64,000 nucleotides of DNA from Pseudomonas sihuiensis (GTDB lineage: Bacteria > Pseudomonadota > Gammaproteobacteria > Pseudomonadales > Pseudomonadaceae): assembly GCF_900106015.1 (NCBI RefSeq), contig NZ_LT629797.1, positions 5,270,001 to 5,334,000 of the forward strand. Reading direction: 5' to 3'. Positions 17,953 through 24,604 of the stretch are shown one piece after another (the stretch's first letter is position 1; each line of letters starts with the position of its first letter). The position numbers were made by a program, and so were the translations under genes. A model generated the notes under the pieces. The model saw only the letters and a list, made by a program, of their open reading frames with translations. It was not told the DNA's origin and did no database searches.

Positions 17953-18084
17953 GACGCTATCTCTATCGACGGTGACAATCGTTTCAGCGATCAGGCGAAC
18001 GCCCGTTAGCCAACCTGCTTCAGGTCTACGTGTGCCGGATTGGTCAGCTTAGGAAAAGGAGATGAATTAATTTTCTGCTGCCTG

Positions 18085-18513
18085 TCACGGGTAGATGCTC
18101 TGGAAACTCGCGACGGTAAATCCATTCAAGCGCTTGTTTCCTACCAGTATGACGGGCACACCATTGCCGCCAATCGAGTCATAGGCTTTGCGGGCTCGCT
18201 GGTCCTTCTCGATATCGTATTCAACGAAGCTGATACCGTTCTGCTGGAAATACTGACGGGCCTGCCTGCAGTAGCCGCACCAGGCAGCGGAGTACATGAC
18301 GACGCGCCGCGATGTCGTGCCCTGGGCTGGCGTGAAGGATTCGTAGCTGACGCTTTCGTAGGAGTTGATCTTGAGCGAGAGCTGCTCGGCTTGGTCCTTG
18401 TCCTTCGGCTTGTCACCAAAATGAACGCGGCCACTCTCATCCGTCCACTTGTAGATTTCCGCAGAGCAGATCAGCGGCAGGATGGCGATCAGGGCAAGAA
18501 TGAGTCGGATCAC
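18085..18513 (-). CDS. Secreted DUF4124-glutaredoxin fusion protein
   Basis: After a signal peptide (LALIAILPLICSA) comes a DUF4124 segment (EIYKWTDESGRVHFGDKP), then a glutaredoxin domain with redox motif C79-G-Y-C82 and the NGVPVILV cis-proline site. It is probably a periplasmic thiol-disulfide protein. The GTG at 18513 is chosen because GGAAG lies 8 bp before it. The ATG five codons upstream has no ribosome site and contains that GGAAG within its coding sequence. Confidence 0.8.
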   Translation of the reverse strand: MIRLILALIAILPLICSAEIYKWTDESGRVHFGDKPKDKDQAEQLSLKINSYESVSYESFTPAQGTTSRRVVMYSAAWCGYCRQARQYFQQNGISFVEYDIEKDQRARKAYDSIGGNGVPVILVGNKRLNGFTVASFQSIYP

Positions 18514-18665
18514 GCGGGCAGCTTCCATGCAGGGGAGGGCGTGCTGGCAGTCCCAGGAGCACCACGCTTCAGGCCAAGGGGGCAGGACTCAACACATGCA
18601 ATGGATACTAGCCAATGACCCTCATGTACGGAAGCCCCGTTTTTACAGGCATCCGGCCGGGTTTC

Positions 18666-18980
18666 TTACAAGCGGCTGGCGGCGCTGCCATAGACCTTGC
18701 TGCGCTCGCGCTTACCTACGGCGATCACGGTAACTACCAGACGGCTGTCGATCACTTCATAGACCAAGCGATAACCGATGGAGCGCAGCTTGATCTTGTA
18801 GCAGTTGGGCATATCCCGGAGCTTGTCGGCCTCGATCCGAGGATTCTCAAGGCGTTCCTTGAGCTTCTTGGCGAACTGCAACTGTATGGTTTTGCCCAGC
18901 TTGCCCCACTCCTTGAGTGCTTGGGCGTTGAACTCCAGGGCGTACTCAGTCGGCTCCGCCGGCTTGCGCGATGAGGTCAT
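18666..18980 (-). CDS. RelE-family toxin
   Basis: The protein closely follows E. coli RelE: ALKEWGKLG, RIEADKLRDMPNCYKIKLRS and YRLVYEV, then GKRERSKVY. RelE toxins cleave mRNA in the ribosomal A site under stress. The basic and aromatic residues of the catalytic surface (K/R cluster, Tyr in the tail) are present, so activity is likely. The ATG at 18980 lies inside the antitoxin gene (35-bp overlap), which is usual for coupled toxin-antitoxin pairs. Confidence 0.85.
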   Translation of the reverse strand: MTSSRKPAEPTEYALEFNAQALKEWGKLGKTIQLQFAKKLKERLENPRIEADKLRDMPNCYKIKLRSIGYRLVYEVIDSRLVVTVIAVGKRERSKVYGSAASRL

Positions 18981-19218
18981 CGATATCTACTCGTACAGTA
19001 GGTTCACCAGCCCGAGCGCGTACGATTTCAGCCAGTTGTAGATCGTCAATCAGCTCCAGCATGGCTTCATAGCGTGCGGGGGGCACAGCATAGAATGCAG
19101 GCTCGTTTCGATTGAGGATCACAACCGTTTCACCGCCGCCTTCGCGGATGGTTCCCATAGGATCTTTTTTGAGTTCTGTAACTGACGCGGCAACGTCAGC
19201 CAAAACCGCATAAGTCAT
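18946..19218 (-). CDS. RelB/Phd-type antitoxin
   Basis: This is the first gene of the RelE pair. The 90-residue protein begins MTYAVLADVAASVTELKKDP and contains ETVVILNRNEPAFYAVPPAR, typical of Phd/YefM-type DNA-binding antitoxins. A disordered acidic C-terminal toxin-binding tail follows. GGTGG lies 8 bp before the ATG at 19218; GTG 19230 and ATG 19224 are alternatives. It probably represses its own operon with the toxin. Confidence 0.82.
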   Translation of the reverse strand: MTYAVLADVAASVTELKKDPMGTIREGGGETVVILNRNEPAFYAVPPARYEAMLELIDDLQLAEIVRARAGEPTVRVDIDDLIAQAGGAD

Positions 19219-19408
19219 CGCCATATCCACCTGTTCTCTGCTGTCTGCAATTCATCGTGCCTGAGCTCTATCTCAAAGGGCCGAACCTTCAAGCTTCACT
19301 GAGCTGATCTTGGTTCTTTCGCTATGGGCCGAGCTATCTCTATTCAGGTCTTTTCTTCATAAGGTCATTTGTGCGAACACGGGGTAAGCGTTCGTAGAAT
19401 AGCGCCTA

Positions 19409-19444
19409 TAAAGACGCCTTTAAAAGTGTTTTTAGGTGTCTTTA
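19409..19444. repeat. Imperfect inverted repeat upstream of relBE-like operon
   Basis: TAAAGACGCCT (19409-19419) and AGGTGTCTTTA (19434-19444) match at 10 of 11 positions around a 14-bp AT-rich centre. The rest of the 19219-19558 gap shows no supported gene. The repeat is a possible operator or terminator remnant, about 190 bp upstream of the antitoxin start. Confidence 0.4.
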
Positions 19445-19558
19445 TGCGAGGCGTCGTCCACACAAGGGGAGAACATGAAGCTTGTGGTGAGGGCTGACGA
19501 GGCTCGCCATTGGAAGGCCTTGGCGTTGCCTCGGAGGTGCTATCGATCCGGCTCCACG

Positions 19559-19951
19559 TCAGGGGGGAGATTGGTTGGTCATTCGAAAAGGCTTTATTTC
19601 CCTTTCAATCTCATCGCCGCACTCAGCGTACGCCTTGGCCAGAGAGTGCACGCTCTGCAGATTCATCCAGAGCTGGGCTGAGGTCCCGAAGTAGCGGCCA
19701 AGCCGTATGGCCATGACAGCAGTGATGTTCCGTCGCTCCCGCACTATGTCTCTGATGGTCGAGGCTGACACATTCAGCGCACGAGCAAGCGCGGAGTGCG
19801 TCATCCCGAGCTCCTTCAGAAATGCTTCGCGCAGCAGTTCGCCGGGATGGATAGCACAAGGGGAATTGAGCGAGCGATGCTGCCGTGCGCAGGTTACCTG
19901 CGCGCCGTGCTGGGTAGTGCTTAAGAGCGCATCCCGCAAGATTTGCCGCAC
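19559..19951 (-). pseudogene. higA: HigA-family antitoxin, probably lacking its own start
   Basis: Residues from HPGELLREAFLKELG through SALARALNVSASTIRDIVRE and MAIRLGRYFGTSAQLWMNLQ match the P. aeruginosa HigA subfamily (PA4674), which also sits near ychF. The HTH region is intact, but no natural start lies just before HPGELL. The frame instead runs back into a FitA-like antitoxin fragment (VRQILRDALL) interrupted by TAG at 19955-19957. The only start for this frame is a GTG with poor ribosome spacing. No higB toxin is adjacent. It reads as a recombination remnant, though residual DNA-binding activity is possible. Confidence 0.65.
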
Positions 19952-19954
19952 TTC

Positions 19955-20041
19955 CTATGCCATCGAGCGCCCATTGCGGGATGCTTGGGCGCGCAAGCGT
20001 TGTTTGAGGTCGTCGTCCATGCGGATGGTCAGGCTAGCCAT
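19955..20041 (-). pseudogene. FitA-like ribbon-helix-helix antitoxin, nonsense-truncated
   Basis: MASLTIRMDDDLKQRLRAQA continues SRNGRSMA, then TAG. After the stop the same frame continues EVRQILRDALL, exactly as in FitA/Arc-type antitoxins (normally ...SMEEEVRQILRDAL). A single GAG to TAG change explains the break. The frame then runs into HigA sequence. Its ATG overlaps the stop of the BRO-N gene by one base (TGATG), so it was the second gene of that operon. No PIN-domain toxin (FitB) follows. Confidence 0.7.
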
Positions 20042-20541
20042 CAACGCCACCAGCGATTGAGCAGAGCACGCAACGAACGTTCGCCGGTTGCCGGCGGCGG
20101 GGCGAAGCGCGGCATATCGCGCAGGGCGATCCACAGATCGCCTTGCCATTCCAACAGGCTGATGCGCTGGCGATCCCAGGCCATCAGCGTGCGTTTGGGT
20201 TCCTGTGCGCGATGCTCCCAGGCGTCGCGCAGGGCGGGCAGTGCCTCATGAGTTAGCCAGCGGCGCAGATGGCGATTCTCGGGATGGCTGAAACGGCACA
20301 GGGCGCGGTAAAGCGCGGATTCGCTGAGCACCTGCACAGGCTCCGCATCGCCCTGGTGAGTGCGGAAGATCACCGTGCGTACCTGGTCGTCATCCATCAG
20401 CCGGCAGATCCGCTCCGGGTGGCGGTGCCCCATCAACAGGCCGAACTCCTTGGCGCAGACCCAGGGCTGGCGGTCGATCATCACGCCACGCAGCGGGCGG
20501 TTGTGGCGCATCAGCAGCAAGGGGACATAGCTTTCTTCCAT
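20041..20541 (-). CDS. BRO-N domain protein (phage antirepressor-like)
   Basis: The 166-residue protein carries a BRO family N-terminal domain: VPLLLMRHNRPLRGVMIDRQ, WVCAKEFGLLMGHRHPERI, and RFSHPENRHLRRWLTHEALP. BRO-N domains bind DNA and are typical of phage antirepressors and mobile elements. The ATG at 20541 is chosen for its strong GGAGG, 5 bp upstream; a longer frame from 20616 is less likely. It is transcribed away from the Cro-like gene at 20818, with shared operator-like repeats between them. Confidence 0.8.
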   Translation of the reverse strand: MEESYVPLLLMRHNRPLRGVMIDRQPWVCAKEFGLLMGHRHPERICRLMDDDQVRTVIFRTHQGDAEPVQVLSESALYRALCRFSHPENRHLRRWLTHEALPALRDAWEHRAQEPKRTLMAWDRQRISLLEWQGDLWIALRDMPRFAPPPATGERSLRALLNRWWR

Positions 20542-20690
20542 AAAGGCCTCCGTGGATTCAGGCAGGTTCGCGTCTTCGCTGATTGGTGCCATGCCAAGCG
20601 CTAAGCCGGCATGCATTCTTGCTGCGTGTCGCTTTGCGGAAACCCGCTACAGGCTGGACATAGCCCAGAATCGAGGGCACACCAGAACAG

Positions 20691-20806
20691 GCATGTTCTA
20701 TGTGATTACTCCTATAATCGGGCCACCAACAGCGCTGCGCTTTAAATGTACTAGGTACATGTGTGCATAATACATTTCGCTCGCTAAATGTACATAGAAC
20801 ATTTAT
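20691..20806. promoter_or_regulatory. Three-site operator region between BRO-N and Cro-like genes
   Basis: Three related palindromic sites lie in the divergent intergenic region: CATGTTCTATGTGAT (20692-20706), AAATGTACTAGGTACATGTG (from 20743), and AAATGTACATAGAACATTT (from 20785). The ATGTTCTATGT of the first is the exact reverse complement of ACATAGAACAT in the third, and ATGTAC tag GTACAT in the second is a perfect palindrome. A TATAAT at about 20712 lies between sites 1 and 2. This looks like a phage-type OR/OL control region, probably bound by the adjacent Cro-like protein. Confidence 0.6.
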
Positions 20807-20817
20807 GGTTTTTTCTA

Positions 20818-21090
20818 ATGAGCGAAGGGATTACCGATAGAGGTCTTAGATTGCTGGAAATTGCCAGCATCAAGGCCCTGGCTGAAGCCGGAAGCACTGC
20901 CTACGTACGCTGGCAGAACATAAAGAGAGGCAAGGCCCGCATCGGGGCGAACGAGATCGAGATTCTCGGGCGAGTATTTCCTAGCTATAGGTGGTGGTTG
21001 CTTACTGGCGAAGCGATGCCGGAGCATGGCCAGACGAGCCCTGATTACGACGAAGCCAACCGAAACCAGAGTGGCTCAAACGCAGGGTAG
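20818..21090 (+). CDS. Cro/CI-like small DNA-binding regulator
   Basis: The 90-residue protein begins MSEGITDRGLRLLEIASIKA and continues AYVRWQNIKRGKARIGANEI, a short helix-turn-helix of the Cro type, then FPSYRWWLLTGE and a polar tail ending NQSGSNAG. The start is ATG 20818; an in-frame ATG at 20788 lies within operator site 3. It probably represses the divergent promoters. Decayed copies of its C-terminal half recur at 21131-21200 and 21682-21849. Confidence 0.72.
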   Translation: MSEGITDRGLRLLEIASIKALAEAGSTAYVRWQNIKRGKARIGANEIEILGRVFPSYRWWLLTGEAMPEHGQTSPDYDEANRNQSGSNAG

Positions 21091-21117
21091 GACAGAAAAT
21101 AAATCTGTCCCCTTTTT
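21090..21117. repeat. REP-like hairpin GGACAG...CTGTCCCC
   Basis: GGACAG and CTGTCC flank AAAATAAAT and are followed by CCTTTTT. The motif AAATCTGTCCCC is common in gammaproteobacteria next to RAYT-mobilised repeats. Placed right after the regulator's stop, it may also end transcription. Confidence 0.5.
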
Positions 21118-21130
21118 CCAAGATTGCGCC

Positions 21131-21200
21131 AGAGATAGGCCAGACCAGCCCCGAATTCGACGAAGCCAACTGAAACTTGGCCAATCCAAACGCGGGATAG
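21131..21200 (+). pseudogene. Remnant of a second Cro-like regulator (C-terminus)
   Basis: Reading in frame gives GQTSPEFDEAN, stop, NLANPNAG, stop. It is closely parallel to the tail of the intact gene (GQTSPDYDEANRNQSGSNAG). The internal TGA replaces the CGA of the parent. Immediately after it a 21-codon frame with no start codon (NTQEVARRWYARKQVMDGKQ) overlaps the start of the membrane protein gene. Confidence 0.6.
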
Positions 21201-21261
21201 CGAACACACAGGAAGTAGCTAGGCGCTGGTACGCCCGTAAGCAGGTCATGGACGGCAAGCA

Positions 21262-21621
21262 ATGATCACACTCGAAGCTCTCGAAAAGCGTAACAACCTC
21301 GGCTTCTCAATCGTGGCAGGCAGCGCTCTAAGCGGCTTGCTCTATATCGGGTTCAGCTTTTACGGAAGCCTCTACACGGGCTTCTACTGCCTCACGTGTT
21401 TCACATCCATTATCTGGCTAAGCCTCTCGTCAAAACGCTGGAATCCGCTTCTAGGGCTAAGGCAGCCCTATATATTCGATTGGGTGGTGGTAGCGTCTAT
21501 AGCTTGGTTTATGACCAATAGCGTGATGCTGCCTGGTCACAAGATACTGGTCGGTGTGTGGATGACGGTATGTATGGCCGCCCCAGTTGTATCGGCCCGT
21601 AGAAAGCGGGCGAGGGATTAG
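21262..21621 (+). CDS. Four-helix membrane protein, copy 1 of tandem pair
   Basis: The 119-residue protein begins MITLEALEK and has about four apolar helices: SALSGLLYIGFSFYG, YCLTCFTSIIWLSLSS, FDWVVVASIAWFMTNS and LVGVWMTVCMAAPVVSA. It ends in a basic tail, RRKRARD. It is clearly paralogous to the protein at 21911-22279 (shared WNPLLG, FDW, AWFMT, GHK, SARRKR). Its ATG overlaps the stop of the preceding short frame (ATGA), so translation was probably coupled to a regulator. I do not recognise the family; an effector of an immunity or exclusion module is one guess. Confidence 0.7.
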   Translation: MITLEALEKRNNLGFSIVAGSALSGLLYIGFSFYGSLYTGFYCLTCFTSIIWLSLSSKRWNPLLGLRQPYIFDWVVVASIAWFMTNSVMLPGHKILVGVWMTVCMAAPVVSARRKRARD

Positions 21622-21682
21622 TAGCTTGAGTAGTGGTTGCTTGGTGGGGCATACAATTAATCGTGGTCTGTCCCCTATTGTT
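21617..21682 (+). repeat. 66-bp direct repeat, copy 1
   Basis: It starts at the stop codon of the first membrane protein gene (GGATTAGTAG...) and ends GGTCTGTCCCCTATTGTT. It recurs at 22275-22340 after the second gene, with about four differences. The terminal 18-mer occurs a third time at 22390-22407. Confidence 0.8.
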
Positions 21683-21849
21683 ACGATAAGAGAGCGAACC
21701 TGAGGACGAGCGAACTGGACTTGATGGCAGAGCGCTATCCTGAATACTCTCTGTGGCTGAGAACGGGCCGGGTCGATCCCGCCAATGGCGAGATCAGTCC
21801 TGACGGCGAATAGACCAGCCGGGATCTCACCAATCCAAACGCCGGGTAG
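21682..21849 (+). pseudogene. Remnant of a third Cro-like regulator
   Basis: An open stretch gives ANLRTSELDLMAERYPEYSL, WLRTGRVDPANGEISPDGE, a TAG at 21811-21813, then TSRDLTNPNAG and TAG. It aligns with the C-terminal two thirds of the 20818-21090 regulator. The DNA-binding N-terminus is missing: the frame starts abruptly at the end of a CTGTCCCCTATTGTT repeat. Confidence 0.6.
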
Positions 21850-21914
21850 TGATTACGCAGGATGCCGCTAAGTGGTGGGACGCCCGCAAGCAGCTCAAGG
21901 ATGGCAAGCAATGA
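21849..21914 (+). CDS. Possible 21-aa coupling peptide
   Basis: The frame runs from a GTG that shares its G with the preceding TAG (TAGTG) and ends with TGA overlapping the next ATG (ATGA): VITQDAAKWWDARKQLKDGK-Q. The equivalent frame upstream of copy 1 keeps TQ-x2-A-x2-W-x-ARKQ-x2-DGKQ but lacks a start codon. Conservation between the copies suggests it was once translated, either as a coupling leader or as the end of a longer protein. Confidence 0.35.
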   Translation: MITQDAAKWWDARKQLKDGKQ

Positions 21915-22279
21915 TCACACTCGAAGCCCTCGAAAAGCTCCCTCGCAGCAAAGCCCTGGCCTGTTCAATGGGGGCTGGCGGCGCTTTAGGCGCCCTGGCT
22001 TATGTAGGGCTGAGGTTCTACGAGAATAACGACGCTGGCTTTTTCTCCGTCGCGTGTTTTGTCTCAGCTATCTGGCTAAGCCTTGTATCGACGCACTGGA
22101 ATCCGCTGCTAGGTGTGAAGCAGCTCTATCTATTCGATTGGCCTATCGTGGCTGCGGTGGCTTGGTTCATGACCATCAACGTGCCTCAGCTAGGCCACAA
22201 GCTACTGATCGGCGCGTGCACAGCTATCTTTGCGACCGCCGGAGCGGTATCGGCGCGTAGAAAACGGGTGAGGGATTAG
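21911..22279 (+). CDS. Four-helix membrane protein, copy 2 of tandem pair
   Basis: The 122-residue paralogue of the 21262-21621 protein has the same MITLEALEK start, four apolar helices, conserved WNPLLGVKQLYLFDW and AWFMT-x-NV, and basic tail SARRKRVRD. Roughly half of the positions agree between the two by eye. The start overlaps the 21-codon frame by 4 bp. Retention of both open copies while the linked regulators decayed suggests selection on the membrane proteins. Confidence 0.7.
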   Translation: MITLEALEKLPRSKALACSMGAGGALGALAYVGLRFYENNDAGFFSVACFVSAIWLSLVSTHWNPLLGVKQLYLFDWPIVAAVAWFMTINVPQLGHKLLIGACTAIFATAGAVSARRKRVRD

Positions 22280-22407
22280 TAGTTTGAGTGGTGGTTGCTT
22301 GGTGGCGCATACAATTAATCGTGGTCTGTCCCCTATTGTTTCCCTATTGTTTCGACTGATCTGCATGGATATTTTGGGGGATTCCTCAGGGTCTGTCCCC
22401 TATTGTT
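22275..22407 (+). repeat. 66-bp direct repeat, copy 2, plus extra GTCTGTCCCC motif
   Basis: Copy 2 of the 66-bp repeat is at 22275-22340, followed by a partial duplication (TCCCTATTGTT) and another full GGTCTGTCCCCTATTGTT at 22390-22407. The rest of the 22280-22557 gap has no supported gene. Confidence 0.75.
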
Positions 22408-22557
22408 CTGGTACGCCCGAAGGATAAGCAGCAAGGACTAGGATATGGGCTGATGCCGCAATCATAAATTTTGAAAAGGTATGTGCCGAGGATACTGCTT
22501 GAACCCTCGGCAGGGAGTTACGTAGATTAATCGGTTTTTGAAGCGATTAAGGCATCG

Positions 22558-24309
22558 TTAACGGGGAAATAAAAGTTTCTCAAAATTGACTTCGTCAAAA
22601 GATAAGCCTTTGGTCCTTAGAGCAGAATGATAGGCAGTGTAATTAAGCTCGACATGTTTGAATCCCTGTTCAATTGTATTGATTTTTCCTTCGGATGCCA
22701 TTGTCATTAAAGCGTTTACAACGGTATCTAGGTAGTCGTGAATATTTTCAATAAGTACTTTGGCGAAAGTCGGAGTCGTACCCTCATGTACGATAAGGTT
22801 TCTTGCTCGATAGATTCGTCTAATTTGCCAGGACACTCTTTCTTTATGGCGATCAAGTATTTCGGCTACAAGGTCTGGGCTGCTGAGAAAACCCTTGATG
22901 TAGTTGTATCGCTCTGAAAGAAGTATAAATTCCCCAAACGAAGATTCGAGTCTCTTGCGAGCTGATTCGTGCTTTTGTAAAGATAAAAGACCAGCCAGTC
23001 GAGAAACTAGATCTTTTCCCTCTATATCCTTTAAAAGAATTTTCATAAAACGACCATTCCACCGGAATAGATCGCGGCATAGAGATAGTAGAAGTTTTTT
23101 TATGTAGGAGGAGTTTAGGAATGGGATTACAGAATCAACCACGTGCTCAATAGATGCCTTGTCTGATCCTTTGCTTGGGATGAGAGACTCCAGGGCAATC
23201 CATAAATTAATCATTTGATTTTCGACAGAGTCACTGCTTAAAGCTAGCGCATGAAGCTCTGCGCTGCGATGAAACTTTCTAAAGGACTCTCTCTTCATTG
23301 AGAAGCCAGCAACAAATTTAGTTAGTCTCTTGGCTGCGGGGCCTCGCTTTAGATCCACGCATTTATGCATTGGGTGAAGATTTTTTGTTGATCTAAGTGG
23401 CTTGTTACTATTTTCTTCAATAATTAAGCATTCAAAGCTAAGTCTGGGAGGTTCTTTGTGGTGATACAAGCCAATAAGAGTCTGTAATAACTCTATGCCT
23501 TTGTCTGCCGCGACCTTGGCAGAATAGGGGTCTTGTGAGTCAATAGCCTTGACACGAAGTAAATTCTGTCCGTTCTTGAGTTCAAAATTATTGTCTATGA
23601 GAAGTTCAGTGAAATCCCTGCTGTCATTGTAAATATCTATATCTAGGCGTTTGGCAGCCTCTGAGAACTCAGCAAAATATTCAGGTGTCTTATAGAAGGC
23701 CGTGTATTTCTTGAGTGTGCCGGAAAATATCTTAAGATATTCTCTTATAGCATCGCCGTTGGAGATTCGGTCGGAAGAGTAGAAGAAAAACTGTTGGGAT
23801 TCTCTTTCAATATACTTGGAGGAATATCCGAAATTTAGAAGTGTGGTAATGTAGCTTCTGGTTAAGGATCGGATGGCGCTAAGGTTTTGCGTTCCAGTGA
23901 TTTCGGAAATGAGCATTTCCTCATTTCGTTTTTTGTATAGATGTATTGGTATTTGTTTTCTTACAAGATCAAGCGTGATAAATGAGTCGTGACTAGTGGG
24001 GGCCTTTGAAAGGGAGTTAATAATACCTTTTACGTCAACATGTAGTAGGGACTGAGCAACCATGTCGCGGCTCAGGTTACTACAAAATTCTCTTGTGACA
24101 TGCTCCAGATTAGGTTTCATGATGATGCCTTCTTCTACTTTTTTGAAAGTAGAATAAGCTTCGCTAGCCAGTAGTGCAGTATTCATTGCAGATGGTTTAT
24201 ACGCATCGATCGTATAGTCAAAAAGAAGTTCATCAATCAACTGAGCAAAGTAGAGCAGGCCTTTGGAGCTTGTAATGTCATCCCACTTCCGTGTGCTTCT
24301 AAAACGCAT
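22558..24309 (-). CDS. ApeA-like HEPN-domain protein, candidate defence RNase
   Basis: The 583-residue protein is visibly AT-rich, unlike all its neighbours, which points to recent transfer. The C-terminal third looks like a HEPN domain of the ApeA type: NQMINLWIALESLIPSK at the start, and RARNLIVHEG near the end, where R503-N-L-I-V-H508 fits the catalytic RX4H motif with Asn after Arg. HEPN proteins are commonly RNA-cleaving toxins or abortive-infection effectors. The N-terminal ~350 residues match nothing I know and may be a sensor. It stands alone in its orientation inside the island. Confidence 0.6.
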   Translation of the reverse strand: MRFRSTRKWDDITSSKGLLYFAQLIDELLFDYTIDAYKPSAMNTALLASEAYSTFKKVEEGIIMKPNLEHVTREFCSNLSRDMVAQSLLHVDVKGIINSLSKAPTSHDSFITLDLVRKQIPIHLYKKRNEEMLISEITGTQNLSAIRSLTRSYITTLLNFGYSSKYIERESQQFFFYSSDRISNGDAIREYLKIFSGTLKKYTAFYKTPEYFAEFSEAAKRLDIDIYNDSRDFTELLIDNNFELKNGQNLLRVKAIDSQDPYSAKVAADKGIELLQTLIGLYHHKEPPRLSFECLIIEENSNKPLRSTKNLHPMHKCVDLKRGPAAKRLTKFVAGFSMKRESFRKFHRSAELHALALSSDSVENQMINLWIALESLIPSKGSDKASIEHVVDSVIPFLNSSYIKKLLLSLCRDLFRWNGRFMKILLKDIEGKDLVSRLAGLLSLQKHESARKRLESSFGEFILLSERYNYIKGFLSSPDLVAEILDRHKERVSWQIRRIYRARNLIVHEGTTPTFAKVLIENIHDYLDTVVNALMTMASEGKINTIEQGFKHVELNYTAYHSALRTKGLSFDEVNFEKLLFPR

Positions 24310-24469
24310 ATAGTTACCTAGTGCTTATAAAGGTAGGGAGAAAAATATGAGTCTAAATTATCGCGATACATGCTCGACGTAAATAGCTGGGGGACTACAT
24401 TAGTCGAATGTTCTGGAAAGGACTGGCGTAGCCAGTATGCGGGAGGGCTGAAAGCCTCGGTTTATGGGG

Positions 24470-24515
24470 GGGCTGGCTCAGCGGGGCGGTTCGTAGCGGA
24501 TTCATAATCCCCAAC
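24470..24515 (+). other. tRNA-Met-like fragment, possible island boundary
   Basis: The sequence holds a D-arm-like GGCTCAG...GTAGC and then an anticodon-arm-like GCGGA-TTCATAA-TCCCC, whose 7-nt loop equals that of tRNA-Met at 17149-17225. The T arm and acceptor 3' half are absent. It could be a decayed tRNA copy left by an integration at the right end of the island. Chance similarity cannot be excluded. Confidence 0.25.
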
Positions 24516-24558
24516 CCGCACCATCCCCAACCCAACAATTCCAAACCCCAAAAACAAC

Positions 24559-24582
24559 AAAACCCCGCCGAAGCGGGGTTTT
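24559..24582 (-). terminator. Terminator after ychF
   Basis: CCCCGC and GCGGGG arms around a CGAA loop are flanked by AAAA and TTTT on either side, so it can work in both directions. It lies 23 bp after the ychF stop. Confidence 0.85.
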
Positions 24583-24604
24583 GTTTATGCGCTGCTGCCA
24601 ACGA

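Noticed and set aside
19475..19681. Plus-strand frame with a good ribosome site (GGGGAGA before ATG), MKLVVRADEARHW...
   Set aside because: Only about 69 codons, overlaps the 3' end of the HigA-like frame in antisense and matches nothing; perhaps the 5' remnant of a lost gene, but not supportable.
17226..24600. Integrase or recombinase in the accessory island
   Set aside because: No tyrosine or serine recombinase motif is found in any frame, so the island is described without one.
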